Shown: positions 28,301-37,434, counted from the stretch's first letter. The stretch is DNA of 64,000 nucleotides from Bacteroidales bacterium UBA1800 (GCA_002319915.1 DCFQ01000007.1:137401-201400); one strand, 5' to 3'. The notes: a model not told the origin generated them from the sequence alone. Numbers and translations: made by a program.

Positions 28301-31300
28301 TGCACTGTTTGTGGCATACGACCTGAGGTGATAGGTTGTGCCCGGCTGCAGTCCTGAAACAGATGATGTAAAGCTGCCGGAGCCGCTCCCGTCGGTTGTC
28401 CTCGGGTTGCTTACTGTCGGTGAAGCTGCTGTCGACCAGCAGACGCCTCTTTCGGTTATGTTTCCGCCACCGGTTGATGTGATGTTCCCTCCTGAGGAGG
28501 CTGAAGAGGATGTTATTGCGGTAATGGGTGATGTGGAAATTTCTGGGAGAGCGGTATTTGTCGTAAAAGATATATCTGCGCCGTAGGCGGTCCCGGCCCC
28601 GTTGGTAGCATAAGCCCTTGCGTGGTATGTCGTTCCGGGCTGCAAGCCGGTGATGGAACTGGTGAAAGTTCCTGTTCCGGTGCCGTCGGAGCTCCTGTTT
28701 CCGCTTATCGTCGGATTAGCGCTTTGAGACCAACAGACACCCCTGCCTGTGATTGTCCTGCCGCCGTCATCAGATATGTTTCCGCCTGATGAAGCGGAAG
28801 TTGTTGTTATATTTATAACAGAAGAGGTCGTCAACACAGGCAGCTCGCTGAGTGTGGTAAATGTCAGCTCGTTGCCGTAAGCGGTCCCTGCACTGTTCGT
28901 GGCATAGGCCCGCAGGTGATAAGTGGTTTCAGGAAGAAGTCCTGTGACAGACGAGGCGAAGCTTCCGGTCCCGGTTCCGTCAGAACTCCTTGATCCAGCT
29001 ATGGTAGGTGAAGCTGACAATGACCAGCAAACTCCTCTTTCGGTGATCGATCCCCCTCCGTTGCCGGTAACGTTCCCTCCCGCGGAAGCAGTGGTCTGCC
29101 TTATGCCTGAAACGGCCATCGTGCTCAGCTCCGGCAGGGCTACCAGAGTCGTAAATGTTATGTCTTCTCCATAAGACGTCCCTGCACTGTTCGTTGCATA
29201 GGCTCTGGCATGGTAGGTCGTCCCGGGCCTCAACCCGGAGATTGCCGAAGAGAAGGTCCCCGTACCTGAACCGTTTGTTGTCTTCGCGTCATTCACGGTA
29301 GGAGAGGCGCTGGTTGACCAGCATACACCCCGTGCGGTGATAATTCCGCCTCCGTCATTCGTGATCGTGCCGCCGGAGGATGCGGATGAAGCGGTAATAC
29401 CTGTAATAGGGGTAGTGGTCACGGCTGACAAAGCGGTGGAGGTTGTGAAGACCAGGTCGGCACCGTAGGAGGTCCCGGCGCTGTTTGTCGCCCATGCCCG
29501 CACATGATATGATACACCCGGTTGCAGACCTGTGATGGTGCTGGTAAAGTTGCCTGTCCCAGTTCCGTCGGCAGTTTTCGGGTCATTGATTGTAGGATTG
29601 GCGGGCCTGCTCCAGCATACCCCGCGGCTCGTAATGATGCCTCCGCCATTGTCGGTGACATTGCCTCCGGAGCTTGCTCCTGCCGGACCGATCCCTGATA
29701 GCTGGGAAGTGGTGACAGTTGGCAATGCAACATCGGTGGAGAAGCTGATATTGTCGCCGTACGCTGTTCCGGCGCTGTTGGTTGCGTAAGCCCTGATATA
29801 ATACGTAGTACCGGGCTTAAGGCCGGTTATATTTGTGTCAAATGCCCCGTCTTTCAGGTCATTTGAAGTTTTGTCGTCTTCAACCGTCGGGTTTTCAGAG
29901 GTGTTCCAGCATACTCCGGCAGTCGTTACCGGACCACCCTCGTCGCTTGTCACCATACCGCCTGCTGAAACGGATGTTGTGGAAATTTCGCTCACCTGTC
30001 CGGTGAGTACGAAGGGAAGCGAAACCACACTCGTTCCCAGGAGGCAGCGTAATGAATAGCCATCATTTGCTGGGCCGTCGTTGCTTCTCGTCAGGGTCCC
30101 GGAGCTGTAACTGAGGTTCCAGCCCGAAGGTTTCAGGACGTTTTTGCGAAAGCTTGAACTCCACCAGAACCCGTCCATCTTCATCTGGCTGAATCCCCTG
30201 CTACTTCTGCTTCCACCCGGGAGAGCTGAAAACCCGCTTTCATTCGTTGAACCGGCGTTTGGCCCTGTCCATGACCCTGTGCCCGTTTCCTTGATCTTTC
30301 CCCCTGCTTCATCATCCCCGCCGAGAAAATCTCCGAGGGCCATCCACTCCCTGTCGGACGGTACATGCCATCCTGCAGGGCAAAGGATCCCCCTGCTGAC
30401 AGCATGCCAGTTGTACAGCGCCCCGTAAATATTTTTATTTGCGGCCTCATCGTTCCCATACCATGAATATGCGCCAGATGAATCAGAATTCCAAAAGTTG
30501 TCGTCAGTACCGGGAAAATTAATTGCGGTTCCGTCGTTGTACTTCGTTGACATGAGGTTTTCCGCCATCCAGACCTGGGACCCGATCTCCACCACAGTAT
30601 AGCTGTTATTATCTCCGTCGGAACACGGGTAAAAGGGGAAGGTAACCGTCCTGTCTGCTGCCGGGATGTCAACGATCAGGGTTTTGAAGTTATCGGAGGT
30701 TCCCCTGAAGAGAAGGCGGTCCCCGTCGTTGTAATGCATGGCAACTGTATCGAGGGCAGCATTGCTCCCCTGGCCGGGCAGGTTATCATCGAGCGGATTT
30801 TCATCGCTGATCTTCACAAGCTTCACTGTTCCGGAAGATTCAGTATTCCACATCAGTTTGACTGACATATGATATCCGTTCCCGTCGACCCTGATCACGT
30901 TAAAACCCCTGCTCAGGCCAGAAAGTCGGTAGGACTGGCCGTAGTTACCAAGGAATGCCGGGATGCTGGCCACAAGCTTGCCGGTGAGGGTGTACACCCT
31001 TATCACGGCATTGCCGGCGAGCGGAGCATGGATCTGCAAAACAGCATAGTCGCGGCTAACAGGATTGGGGTATACTTTTATGGAGTTGGCAATTTCAACA
31101 TTATCAGGAATATCACCTGTAAGATGGAGAACTTCACTGCCGAATATTGTAAGGACCTCCCCTGAGGAGAGGTTTTTGACCCTCACAGTCGAAACCGAAC
31201 CGGAAGCCCCGGAACCTTCAAATTTATAGTAATAATCCTGCCCTTTAAGCTGAAATGATCCGAAAAGAACGGACATGATCAGCACAGGTTTAAGGAGATC

Positions 31301-31345
31301 CAGGGCAACCTTTTTTATGCAGGGATGGCGTTGTATGTATTGCAT
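25385..31345 (-). CDS. giant secreted repeat protein: sorting-like segment, FISUMP domain, 12 Fn3-like repeats, Asp-box propeller
   Basis: 1986 residues. After a signal peptide, residues about 75-155 resemble a T9SS type A sorting domain (KVYPNP, VIRVYTLTGKLVAS, GFNVIRV), which is normally C-terminal. Residues about 245-440 are a Fibrobacter-type paralogous domain (IGSQVWMAENL, ALYNWHAV, CPAGWHVPSDREW). Residues about 446-1618 are 12 tandem repeats of about 98 residues, each with RGVCW near its middle and YHxRAYATNSAGTxYG near its end. The last 370 residues carry Asp-box-like motifs (FSNDYGATY, YSLDGITW, SLDYGETWYPF) of a beta-propeller of sialidase/BNR type. It is probably a cell-surface or secreted adhesin or glycan-binding protein. 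No catalytic residues were identified. Confidence 0.85.
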   Translation of the reverse strand: MQYIQRHPCIKKVALDLLKPVLIMSVLFGSFQLKGQDYYYKFEGSGASGSVSTVRVKNLSSGEVLTIFGSEVLHLTGDIPDNVEIANSIKVYPNPVSRDYAVLQIHAPLAGNAVIRVYTLTGKLVASIPAFLGNYGQSYRLSGLSRGFNVIRVDGNGYHMSVKLMWNTESSGTVKLVKISDENPLDDNLPGQGSNAALDTVAMHYNDGDRLLFRGTSDNFKTLIVDIPAADRTVTFPFYPCSDGDNNSYTVVEIGSQVWMAENLMSTKYNDGTAINFPGTDDNFWNSDSSGAYSWYGNDEAANKNIYGALYNWHAVSRGILCPAGWHVPSDREWMALGDFLGGDDEAGGKIKETGTGSWTGPNAGSTNESGFSALPGGSRSSRGFSQMKMDGFWWSSSFRKNVLKPSGWNLSYSSGTLTRSNDGPANDGYSLRCLLGTSVVSLPFVLTGQVSEISTTSVSAGGMVTSDEGGPVTTAGVCWNTSENPTVEDDKTSNDLKDGAFDTNITGLKPGTTYYIRAYATNSAGTAYGDNISFSTDVALPTVTTSQLSGIGPAGASSGGNVTDNGGGIITSRGVCWSRPANPTINDPKTADGTGTGNFTSTITGLQPGVSYHVRAWATNSAGTSYGADLVFTTSTALSAVTTTPITGITASSASSGGTITNDGGGIITARGVCWSTSASPTVNDAKTTNGSGTGTFSSAISGLRPGTTYHARAYATNSAGTSYGEDITFTTLVALPELSTMAVSGIRQTTASAGGNVTGNGGGSITERGVCWSLSASPTIAGSRSSDGTGTGSFASSVTGLLPETTYHLRAYATNSAGTAYGNELTFTTLSELPVLTTSSVINITTTSASSGGNISDDGGRTITGRGVCWSQSANPTISGNRSSDGTGTGTFTSSITGLQPGTTYHARAYATNGAGTAYGADISFTTNTALPEISTSPITAITSSSASSGGNITSTGGGNITERGVCWSTAASPTVSNPRTTDGSGSGSFTSSVSGLQPGTTYHLRSYATNSAGTAYGEDVSFTTLIAPPEVTTSSASGITQTAATAGGNVTDAGGGTVSARGVCWSTVANPSVTGNRTSDGSGTGSFTSQITGLQAGTTYHIRAYATNSAGTSYGSDLTFATTAYLPTLSTAAATNVTGTTATSGGAISSDGGGTVTARGVCWSASPSPTISDTRTSNGTGTGTFTSSISGLKPGTVYHVRSYATNSAGTAYGEDLTFTTLVIIPVLTTTTVTGIKQTYATSGGNITDDGGGQITERGVCWATASGPTISGSRTSDGSGSGTFASSITGLQPTTPYYARAYATNSAGTAYGNEVTFSTLSEFPSLTTLPVTNITHTGAASGGNITDDGGHAITERGVCWASSANPSTSDNRTSDGSGSGSYSSAIAGLTPGAAYHVRAYATNSAGTSYGQDISFSAIADPATVTTSTVSGITGISAVSGGNITSDGGGSITVRGVCWAETAQPTTAGSRTTDGTGAGVFTSTLTGLKAGTTYHIRAYAVNNSGTSYGEDIQFTTLIIPPTLTTTSVTSILQTTASSGGNITDSGGAPVTERGICWGTTSGPTVSGNKTSDGSGSGSFTSSITGLITATTYFVRAYAVNSAGTSYGNEISFNTLPPGPPVINFIQPTGDKLLHSRGSKRVIYTSDHYIKFSNDYGATYNAGVNVTGIFTLYHKARILENGTIVLFCVNKMYYSTDNMTTINPCTVLDKNGSPYTYHTPVSDSYPGSYFHFMNGFEEKAGVCLLGNYGNSATGACPINLYYSLDGITWKVIYTFGQDPNCTDNGTPSGGTGGTLLGDPTNPLIARHVHAINIGDDGSFYACTGDVGPEMHFLKCTYDRGSDTWTINDVLAGASRNWQRMRALGVYVRNGYYYWGSDGPGTFDYNGVTYDCWGIYKCPIADINDPSKHVLLQPLNDSCYSFYNDGQLVFSGMQSYNYLYISLDYGETWYPFQKPSWMTGEVAGVWHNSGDKTIVTEQGVIITSDSF
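26490..30010 (-). repeat. 12 tandem DNA repeats of about 293 bases inside the giant gene
   Basis: Each unit encodes one Fn3-like module. Units are clearly similar at DNA level around the RGVCW and AYATNSAGT coding blocks but have diverged elsewhere, and edges fall near each TTT/ATT-P linker. Such arrays tend to change copy number by recombination and to collapse in short-read assemblies. Confidence 0.85.
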
Positions 31346-31531
31346 CAGACTTTCGGGGAAACTTGTTAAATTCCACCGAAAATTATTCTTCCTGCCGGAT
31401 TATAAAGGTATGTTTTGACAACCCCGTCAGAATTTTCCACGAGTGGTTTAATTTCTTTGACTGAATTTCAATGTGTCTGAATGCAGCTGATTTTTCAACC
31501 GGAGTTCAGCTAAACTTTTTTCCTATGGAGG

Positions 31532-32389
31532 TCACACCGGCCTGAAGTTTTTCCTGAAATCAAAGGGGGACATATTGCAGGAGACCTTGAATTGCCTGTT
31601 AAAATACGAATTGCTTTCATAACCGCATTCATAGGCAACCTCCTTCACCGACTTGTCGGTTTCGGTGAGCAGCTTCCTGGCATGGGTAATGCGGATCTCA
31701 TTCACAAACTCGGAGAATTTCTTCTTTGTTTTCCTCCTGAAATACCTGCAGAAAGCTGACTTCTGCATACTGGCGATTGAAGCTGCCCCGGCGAGGCTTA
31801 TCCTCTCCTGGAAATTCTCGGCAACATATCTGAAGATATCGTTCACAATTCTGGAATCGCTCAGTCCCGAGGTGAATTCGCCGATAGAATTTGAGAGCTC
31901 GAGGCATTTCTTTCCTGAGAGCTCATTAAGGATGAGGATAAAATCACTGAGCTTCTCCAGGTTCCTTTTTGTTCCGAGCATTAACATCCTGTTTATTAAT
32001 TCAGCGGAAGGGTTAAGTATCCGTATCCCGTATTCGGCTTTCCTGATAAGCCTGTTCAGCCTGATGGATTCCGTCTTCCTGAAAAAGCTTTCACCGAGGA
32101 AGTCCTTCCGGAAGAATATGCCGAAGGCATGAGCCGGCTCGCTCCCGTTTTCATAGCCGCGGGTATTGTAGAAGCAATGGGGCAATCCAGGGGCGAACAG
32201 GAACATGTCGCCGTCACTGAAGTTCAGGACATTATTTCCAAGGTAGAGCTTCCCGTGACTTTTGATTATCACTATCAGCTCAAATTCATCATGCATGTGA
32301 AACGGGGAGGTGAACCTTGGCTGTCGAAACTCCTGAAAATGAAAGAGACTGTTTTCGTCGACTACGAGCTTTTCGTATGTGATCTGCAT
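31532..32389 (-). CDS. AraC-family transcriptional regulator with cupin sensor domain
   Basis: 285 residues. The N-terminal half is a cupin-like beta domain (FTSPFHMHDEFELIVI, then DGDMFLFAPGLPHCFY) that typically binds a sugar or related effector. The last 100 residues are a double helix-turn-helix AraC domain (ISLAGAASIASMQKSAFCRYF and VKEVAYECGYESNSYFNRQFK). It is divergent from the sugar-catabolic genes starting at 32520, with 130 bases between, and is their likely regulator. Confidence 0.92.
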   Translation of the reverse strand: MQITYEKLVVDENSLFHFQEFRQPRFTSPFHMHDEFELIVIIKSHGKLYLGNNVLNFSDGDMFLFAPGLPHCFYNTRGYENGSEPAHAFGIFFRKDFLGESFFRKTESIRLNRLIRKAEYGIRILNPSAELINRMLMLGTKRNLEKLSDFILILNELSGKKCLELSNSIGEFTSGLSDSRIVNDIFRYVAENFQERISLAGAASIASMQKSAFCRYFRRKTKKKFSEFVNEIRITHARKLLTETDKSVKEVAYECGYESNSYFNRQFKVSCNMSPFDFRKNFRPV

Positions 32390-32478
32390 AATATTGACAG
32401 AATGCCGGAAAATGATATAAACTCATGTAAATATAGTGCATATTTTGGCAAAAAGGATGCTATCCGGTGACCAGGTTA

Positions 32479-32501
32479 TCAACTAAATTCGTAATAGTTG
32501 A
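32479..32501. promoter_or_regulatory. dyad operator candidate upstream of the aldolase gene
   Basis: TCAACTA (32479-32485) and TAGTTGA (32495-32501) form a perfect 7-base inverted repeat with 9 bases between, 18 bases before the aldolase start and in the gap shared with the AraC gene. The size and place suit a regulator or promoter-proximal site. AraC proteins more often bind direct repeats, so the assignment is weak. Confidence 0.35.
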
Positions 32502-32519
32502 AATTAATTCCTGATCGAA

Positions 32520-33458
32520 ATGGACATCAAATCATGCGGGACCGGGACAATAATAAACCTCGCCCGGAAGAGGAACATAGCTGTTCCCGGGTTCAACATC
32601 CCATACCTTCCAATGATGGAGCCGGTGATCAGGGCCCTGTGTGACACGCGGACTTTCGGCCTCATAATGGTCGCGCGCCTGGAATGGATAAAATTCGGAT
32701 CGGGAAGCATGAAAGCCGTAAGGGATGAGTACCTGAAGCTGAAGGATGAAAGGTTCACCAGGCTTCACCTCGATCATGTGCCTGTGATTGACGAGGATAA
32801 CCTGCTGACGGACTTTACCGGCATCATTTCAGAGGCGCTTGACCTTGGGTACGGATCGGTGATGATAGATGGCTCAAGGCTGACGCTTGAGGAGAACATT
32901 GAAGCGACGGGAAAGGTTGTTGAGATGGCCCACCGCGCGGGAGTTCCGGTTGAAGCCGAGCTGGGGGCGGTGATGGGTCATGAAGCCGGCCCGCTTCCTC
33001 CGTACGAAGAGCTTTTCGCGACCGGAAAGGGGTTCACTTCACCGGAAGATGCCGGAAGATTTATTGCAGAAACAGGCGCAGACTGGCTTTCGGTGGCGAT
33101 CGGGAATGTTCATGGAGCGATCTCGGCTGCAACAAGGACCGGGAAAAAGATCGAAGCCAGGCTGGCCATCGATCACCTTGAAAAGATCGACAAGGCTGCC
33201 GGCGTTCCGCTGGTCCTTCATGGCGGGACCGGGATCTCAAAGAAGTACCTGATGGAATCGTTCAGGCACGGCATTGCAAAGATCAATATTGCAACGGCGA
33301 TCAGGCAGCCTTACGAGAAGCTTATTATGAATCCGGTCAGGGAAGCGCAGGAGGCCGTTTATGAAACTATGGTGGATTTACTGCGGAACGAGCTGGATGT
33401 TGCCGGATCAGCTGACATCATTTTCAACGGAATCAAAACTCAAAACTTAAGAATATGA
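32520..33458 (+). CDS. class II ketose-bisphosphate aldolase (GatY/KbaY/Fba-like)
   Basis: 312 residues. Class II aldolase motifs appear in order: HLDH (about 82) with the catalytic Asp and zinc His, GYGSVMIDGS, VEAELGAVMG, AIGNVHG, LHGGTGIS with the phosphate-binding loop, and KINIATAI. The last resembles the KVNVAT form of tagatose-bisphosphate aldolases more than the NIDT form of FbaA. It cleaves a ketose bisphosphate or related phosphate into dihydroxyacetone phosphate and an aldehyde. It is the first gene of the sugar operon, and its stop overlaps the start of the isomerase gene by 4 bases (ATGA). Confidence 0.88.
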   Translation: MDIKSCGTGTIINLARKRNIAVPGFNIPYLPMMEPVIRALCDTRTFGLIMVARLEWIKFGSGSMKAVRDEYLKLKDERFTRLHLDHVPVIDEDNLLTDFTGIISEALDLGYGSVMIDGSRLTLEENIEATGKVVEMAHRAGVPVEAELGAVMGHEAGPLPPYEELFATGKGFTSPEDAGRFIAETGADWLSVAIGNVHGAISAATRTGKKIEARLAIDHLEKIDKAAGVPLVLHGGTGISKKYLMESFRHGIAKINIATAIRQPYEKLIMNPVREAQEAVYETMVDLLRNELDVAGSADIIFNGIKTQNLRI

Positions 33459-34861
33459 AAAACCAAAAATCGACATTCGCGCTCTTTTTCGGCAACCGGG
33501 GTTTCTTCCCCGAATCACTTATTGCAATAGCCCGGGAGGAAGTAAGCACGATCCTTGGCCGGCTTGGTTACGGGACACTCATGATGGACAGCGCCCTGAC
33601 GCGATACGGTGCTGTTGAAACAACGGCAGAAGGCAGAAAGTACGCCAGGTTCCTTGAGGATAACCGCGGGAAATATGACGGGGTGATCCTCGTGCTCCCC
33701 AATTTCGGGGATGAGAACGGAGCTGTAGCGGCGCTGCAGGATGCAGGGGTTCCCATCTACATCCTTGCCTATCCCGATGAACCTGATAAAATGGATTTCC
33801 AGCAGAGAAGGGACGCCTTCTGCGGTAAGTTCTCGATCATGGATGTCTTTTGCCAGTACAGCGTGCCTTTTACCGTTTTCCCGCCCCATACACTCCGCCC
33901 GTCGTCGGATGGGTTCATAAAACATATTGATGCATTCGATAGGGTTTGCAGGATCGTCAACGGCATGAAAAGGACCACGGTTGGTGCGATCGGGGCCAGG
34001 ACCACGGCGTTCAAGACGGTCAGGTACGACGAGCTTGTACTCCAGAAATATGGAATTACAACGGAAGTCCTCGACCTGTCGGAAGTTTTCAGCAGGGTCA
34101 GGAAGCTCGATATTTCATCGGGTGCTGCAAAGGAAAAATCAGAGCGGCTCAGGAGCTATACCGATTTCAGCAAGGTCCCTGAAAAGGCATTCGAGAACCA
34201 TGTGCGCTTCGGTGTCGTGATAGATGAGATCATCGAGGAGTACAGCATGGATTCACTTGCCCTGAGGTGCTGGATCGAGATGGAAAAGGACTTCGGTGTT
34301 GCTCCCTGCGTCCTTCTAAGCGAGATCAACGACCGCGGAATCCCCGCAGCTTGTGAGCTCGATATCTGCAATGCGATAACCATGTATGCATTGCATCTTG
34401 CATCGGGACGGCCGGCCACCTGCCTCGACTGGAACAATAACTACGGCGACGATCCTGATAAATGCATCCTCTTCCATTGCGGTCCCGTCCCGCAAAGTCT
34501 GATGACCGGAAAGGGTGAGGTCATAGAACATCCCATGTTCGCAAAATCGTTCGGCGCCGGCTGCGGATTCGGATGCAATGTTGGCAGGATCGCCCCCTGC
34601 AAGCTGACGTTTGCCAGCTCGAAAACGCAGGATGGGAAGCTGTTTGTTTATACCGGGGAAGGAGAATTCACTTCCGATACTATCCAGGAGGGCTTTTTCG
34701 GATGCGGCGGCGTGGCAAAGATCGGGAACCTCCAGGGAAAGCTCCATAATATCGGGTACAACGGGTACAGGCACCATGTGAGCGTTACGCCGGGCCTGTG
34801 CGAGAAGGCGCTTCGCGAAGCCTTCACCCGCTACCTGGGCTATGAGATAACCGAAATCTAA
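33455..34861 (+). CDS. L-fucose/L-arabinose isomerase-family protein
   Basis: 468 residues, cytoplasmic (no signal). Family traits include the early LVLPNFGDENG block, GAIGARTTAFKTVRYDE (near 180), CWIEMEKDFGVAPC, and the metal-site block AACELDICNAITM (about 303-315) with Glu and Asp, followed by SGRPATCLDWNNNY. His residues late in the chain (YNGYRHHVSVTPG) may complete the metal site. It presumably interconverts an aldose and a ketose, but the family is broad and the substrate is not clear. It is translationally coupled to the aldolase and followed 11 bases later by the FGGY kinase. Confidence 0.82.
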   Translation: MKNQKSTFALFFGNRGFFPESLIAIAREEVSTILGRLGYGTLMMDSALTRYGAVETTAEGRKYARFLEDNRGKYDGVILVLPNFGDENGAVAALQDAGVPIYILAYPDEPDKMDFQQRRDAFCGKFSIMDVFCQYSVPFTVFPPHTLRPSSDGFIKHIDAFDRVCRIVNGMKRTTVGAIGARTTAFKTVRYDELVLQKYGITTEVLDLSEVFSRVRKLDISSGAAKEKSERLRSYTDFSKVPEKAFENHVRFGVVIDEIIEEYSMDSLALRCWIEMEKDFGVAPCVLLSEINDRGIPAACELDICNAITMYALHLASGRPATCLDWNNNYGDDPDKCILFHCGPVPQSLMTGKGEVIEHPMFAKSFGAGCGFGCNVGRIAPCKLTFASSKTQDGKLFVYTGEGEFTSDTIQEGFFGCGGVAKIGNLQGKLHNIGYNGYRHHVSVTPGLCEKALREAFTRYLGYEITEI

Positions 34862-34872
34862 ACCGCAATCAT

Positions 34873-36369
34873 TTGAGCTATTTAGGTCTCGACATAGGCA
34901 CCGGCGGATGCAAAGCTGTCGTCTTCAGCAGCGAACGCACTGAACTCGCTTCGGCATACCGTGAGTATCCGGTATCCCATCCTCGTCCCGACTGGGCGGA
35001 GCTGGATCCTGAAGAGGTCATAAACAAGTGCTTCGAGGTTATCGCCGATGTGAACTCCCGGATCTCGGATCCGGTGGCGGCGATGTGCATTTCGAGCCAG
35101 GGAGAAGCCTTTACGCCGGTCGACAGTCATGGCAGGATCCTCGGAAATGCCATGGTCTCGTCAGATTCACGGGCGGGGGATATCGCCTCAGACTGGAGCC
35201 GCCAGTTCGGAACAGGCAGGATATACAGGATAACCGGGCATACTCCCCATCCCTTGTTTACACTCTTCAAAATACTATGGATAAAGAGGAACAACCCCGG
35301 AGCATGGACCAATGCCAGGTATTTCCTGTGCTTCGAGGACCTGTTCCATTTTCGGGCGGGGATTGAGCCCAGGATCAGCTGGCCCCTGGCAGGAAGGACG
35401 ATGCTCTTTGACGTCGGCACTCACAGCTGGAGCCCTGAGATCCTGGATGCAATCGGATTGGACGCCGGGAGGCTTGCAATCCCCGCGCCATCAGGTGAGA
35501 TCACCGGAACCATTGAAAAAGAGCTGGGAGCAAGGCTTGGCTTCAGGAATCCAGTGGTGCTTGTTGCCGGCGGCCATGACCAGACCTGCGCTGCCCTGGG
35601 TGCCGGGGTGATTGACACCGGGATGTGCATGTACGCAACAGGATCCGTGGAATGCTTCTGCCCGGTACTCGACAAGCCGAGCTTCTCCCCCGAGCTTCAG
35701 GAGAATAACCTGTGCTGCTACGATTACACCTTAAAGGGAAAGAGCACAAGTGTCGCCTACAGCCTGACAGGCGGAAATATCCTGCGCTGGATGCGCGATG
35801 AGCTTGGAAAACCGGAAACAGAGCTGGCGAAATCGACCGGGCAGAATGCCTATTCACTGCTGCTGGACCAGATGCCCGATACCCCCTCCGAACTCCTGGT
35901 GCTTCCCTATTTCTCCGCAACCGGGACACCCTACTTTGACACGAAAGCACAGGGTGCGATCCTGGGGCTGCGGCATACGACCTCAAAGGGTGAGATCACA
36001 AGGGCCCTCCTAGAGGGTGTCGCACTCGAAATGAAGCTGAACCTGATGCTGATGGAAAAATCGGGCATGAAGATCAGCACCTTCATAGCTACCGGCGGCG
36101 GGACCCGTAATCACAAATGGAACCAGCTCAAAGCAGATGTCCTGAATAAGGATATCATAGTCCGCGAGATCAGTGAAGCCGGGTGTTTCGGCGCAGCAAT
36201 GCTCGCGATGAGCGCAGACCGGAATACCCCTGTCAGTGAACTGGTCAGTGGCGGCCTTTCCGGAAATATCATTTTCAGGCCAGATGAGGCAAAGGCGGGC
36301 GTATATGACCGCAAATTCAGTTCATACCGGGAGCTTTACCCGGCCCTGAAACAGTTCTGGAACGCTTGA
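34873..36369 (+). CDS. FGGY-family carbohydrate kinase (xylulokinase-like)
   Basis: 498 residues. The start is TTG at 34873, because the family N-terminus (YLGLDIGTGGCKAVVF) begins right there and no ATG fits. The chain has the two ribonuclease H-like domains of the family, with catalytic Asp in GGHDQTCAALGAGV (about 237) and the C-terminal FIATGGGTRNHKWNQLKADVL. It phosphorylates a ketose such as xylulose, fuculose or a relative. In context it would act on the product of the neighbouring isomerase. Its weak start codon may lower its level relative to the isomerase. Confidence 0.88.
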   Translation: MSYLGLDIGTGGCKAVVFSSERTELASAYREYPVSHPRPDWAELDPEEVINKCFEVIADVNSRISDPVAAMCISSQGEAFTPVDSHGRILGNAMVSSDSRAGDIASDWSRQFGTGRIYRITGHTPHPLFTLFKILWIKRNNPGAWTNARYFLCFEDLFHFRAGIEPRISWPLAGRTMLFDVGTHSWSPEILDAIGLDAGRLAIPAPSGEITGTIEKELGARLGFRNPVVLVAGGHDQTCAALGAGVIDTGMCMYATGSVECFCPVLDKPSFSPELQENNLCCYDYTLKGKSTSVAYSLTGGNILRWMRDELGKPETELAKSTGQNAYSLLLDQMPDTPSELLVLPYFSATGTPYFDTKAQGAILGLRHTTSKGEITRALLEGVALEMKLNLMLMEKSGMKISTFIATGGGTRNHKWNQLKADVLNKDIIVREISEAGCFGAAMLAMSADRNTPVSELVSGGLSGNIIFRPDEAKAGVYDRKFSSYRELYPALKQFWNA

Positions 36370-36413
36370 TTAATACTGAATTACAGTAAAATTGAACATC
36401 AAATCCAAGAAAA

Positions 36414-37421
36414 ATGGATACCCGCGAATTAATGAAGTATGTCGGCAATCTTGCCCAGGCCGGAGGATGCAGGCAGTATGTCCTTTCCGACGGATGGGCC
36501 CGCGGATTGAGGGCCGCTGATATCAATACCGGCAGCGGCCTGCAGTATACCGTTCTGCCCGACAGGGCCATGGATATTTCCCTTGCATCCTACAGGGGAA
36601 GGAATCTTGTATACCTGACCGGCAACGGGGAGACCAATCCTGCGTTTTATGAACCGGAAGGGATCGGGTGGCTCCGTACTTTTACAGGCGGGCTTCTGAC
36701 TACATGCGGCCTGACTTACCTTGGTTCGCCGTGTACCGATGACAATGAAGCTCTCGGCCTTCACGGCCGGATCTCCACTACGCCGGCAAAGCAGGTTGCC
36801 GATCTTTCCGGATGGACGGGGGATAGTTACCGGATCGTGATCCGCGGGGTTGTCGAGGAAGGTCATCTCTTTGGCAACAGGCTGAGAATGGAAAGGGAAA
36901 TATCCTCGGCTCTCGGCTGCAGCGAGATACATCTGAAGGACACTATTACGAACACCGGTAACAAGACCACTCCGCTGACACTTCTTTATCACATGAATTT
37001 CGGTTACCCACTGCTTTCAGAGAGTTCAGAGCTTATAATCGACCCCTCCTCGACAGCCGCCCGAGATCCGGAAGCGGCAAAGGGGCTCAATGATTTCCGG
37101 CGCTTTACCAGACCGCAGCCTTCATTCAGGGAACAGGTCTTTTTTCATACCATTAAAGGCGGAATTGATGGGATGACGGAAATAATTCTCAGAAACAGGG
37201 AAATTAATACAGAAGTCAGGATAAGCTTCCTTGTAAATTCGTTACCTTTTGTCTCCCAATGGAAGATGATGGCTGCAGGGGAGTATGTCCTGGGCATTGA
37301 GCCTGGGAATGTTCACTCAAAATCGAGGGAAACCCTGAGGGGCGAAAACCTCCTGCCGTTTCTCGATCCCGGGGAATCGTCAGTATTTGAGCTTTTCATA
37401 GCTGTCAGTGATATTCAGTGA
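36414..37421 (+). CDS. DUF4432 family aldose-1-epimerase-like protein
   Basis: 335 residues of a galactose-mutarotase-like beta-supersandwich. Recognisable blocks are LPDRAMDISLASYRGRNL, GGLLTTCGLTYLGSPC, LGLHGRIS and LLYHMNFGYPLL, where the two His residues match the catalytic region of mutarotases. It probably interconverts anomers of the sugar processed by this operon. It is 44 bases after the kinase gene, and the dehydrogenase gene starts at or just inside its end. Confidence 0.82.
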   Translation: MDTRELMKYVGNLAQAGGCRQYVLSDGWARGLRAADINTGSGLQYTVLPDRAMDISLASYRGRNLVYLTGNGETNPAFYEPEGIGWLRTFTGGLLTTCGLTYLGSPCTDDNEALGLHGRISTTPAKQVADLSGWTGDSYRIVIRGVVEEGHLFGNRLRMEREISSALGCSEIHLKDTITNTGNKTTPLTLLYHMNFGYPLLSESSELIIDPSSTAARDPEAAKGLNDFRRFTRPQPSFREQVFFHTIKGGIDGMTEIILRNREINTEVRISFLVNSLPFVSQWKMMAAGEYVLGIEPGNVHSKSRETLRGENLLPFLDPGESSVFELFIAVSDIQ

Positions 37422-37434
37422 TCAGGTCGTACGG

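Noticed and set aside
26490..30010. CRISPR-like periodic repeats
   Set aside because: Units of about 293 bases are in frame and encode protein modules; there are no short identical repeats with unique spacers.
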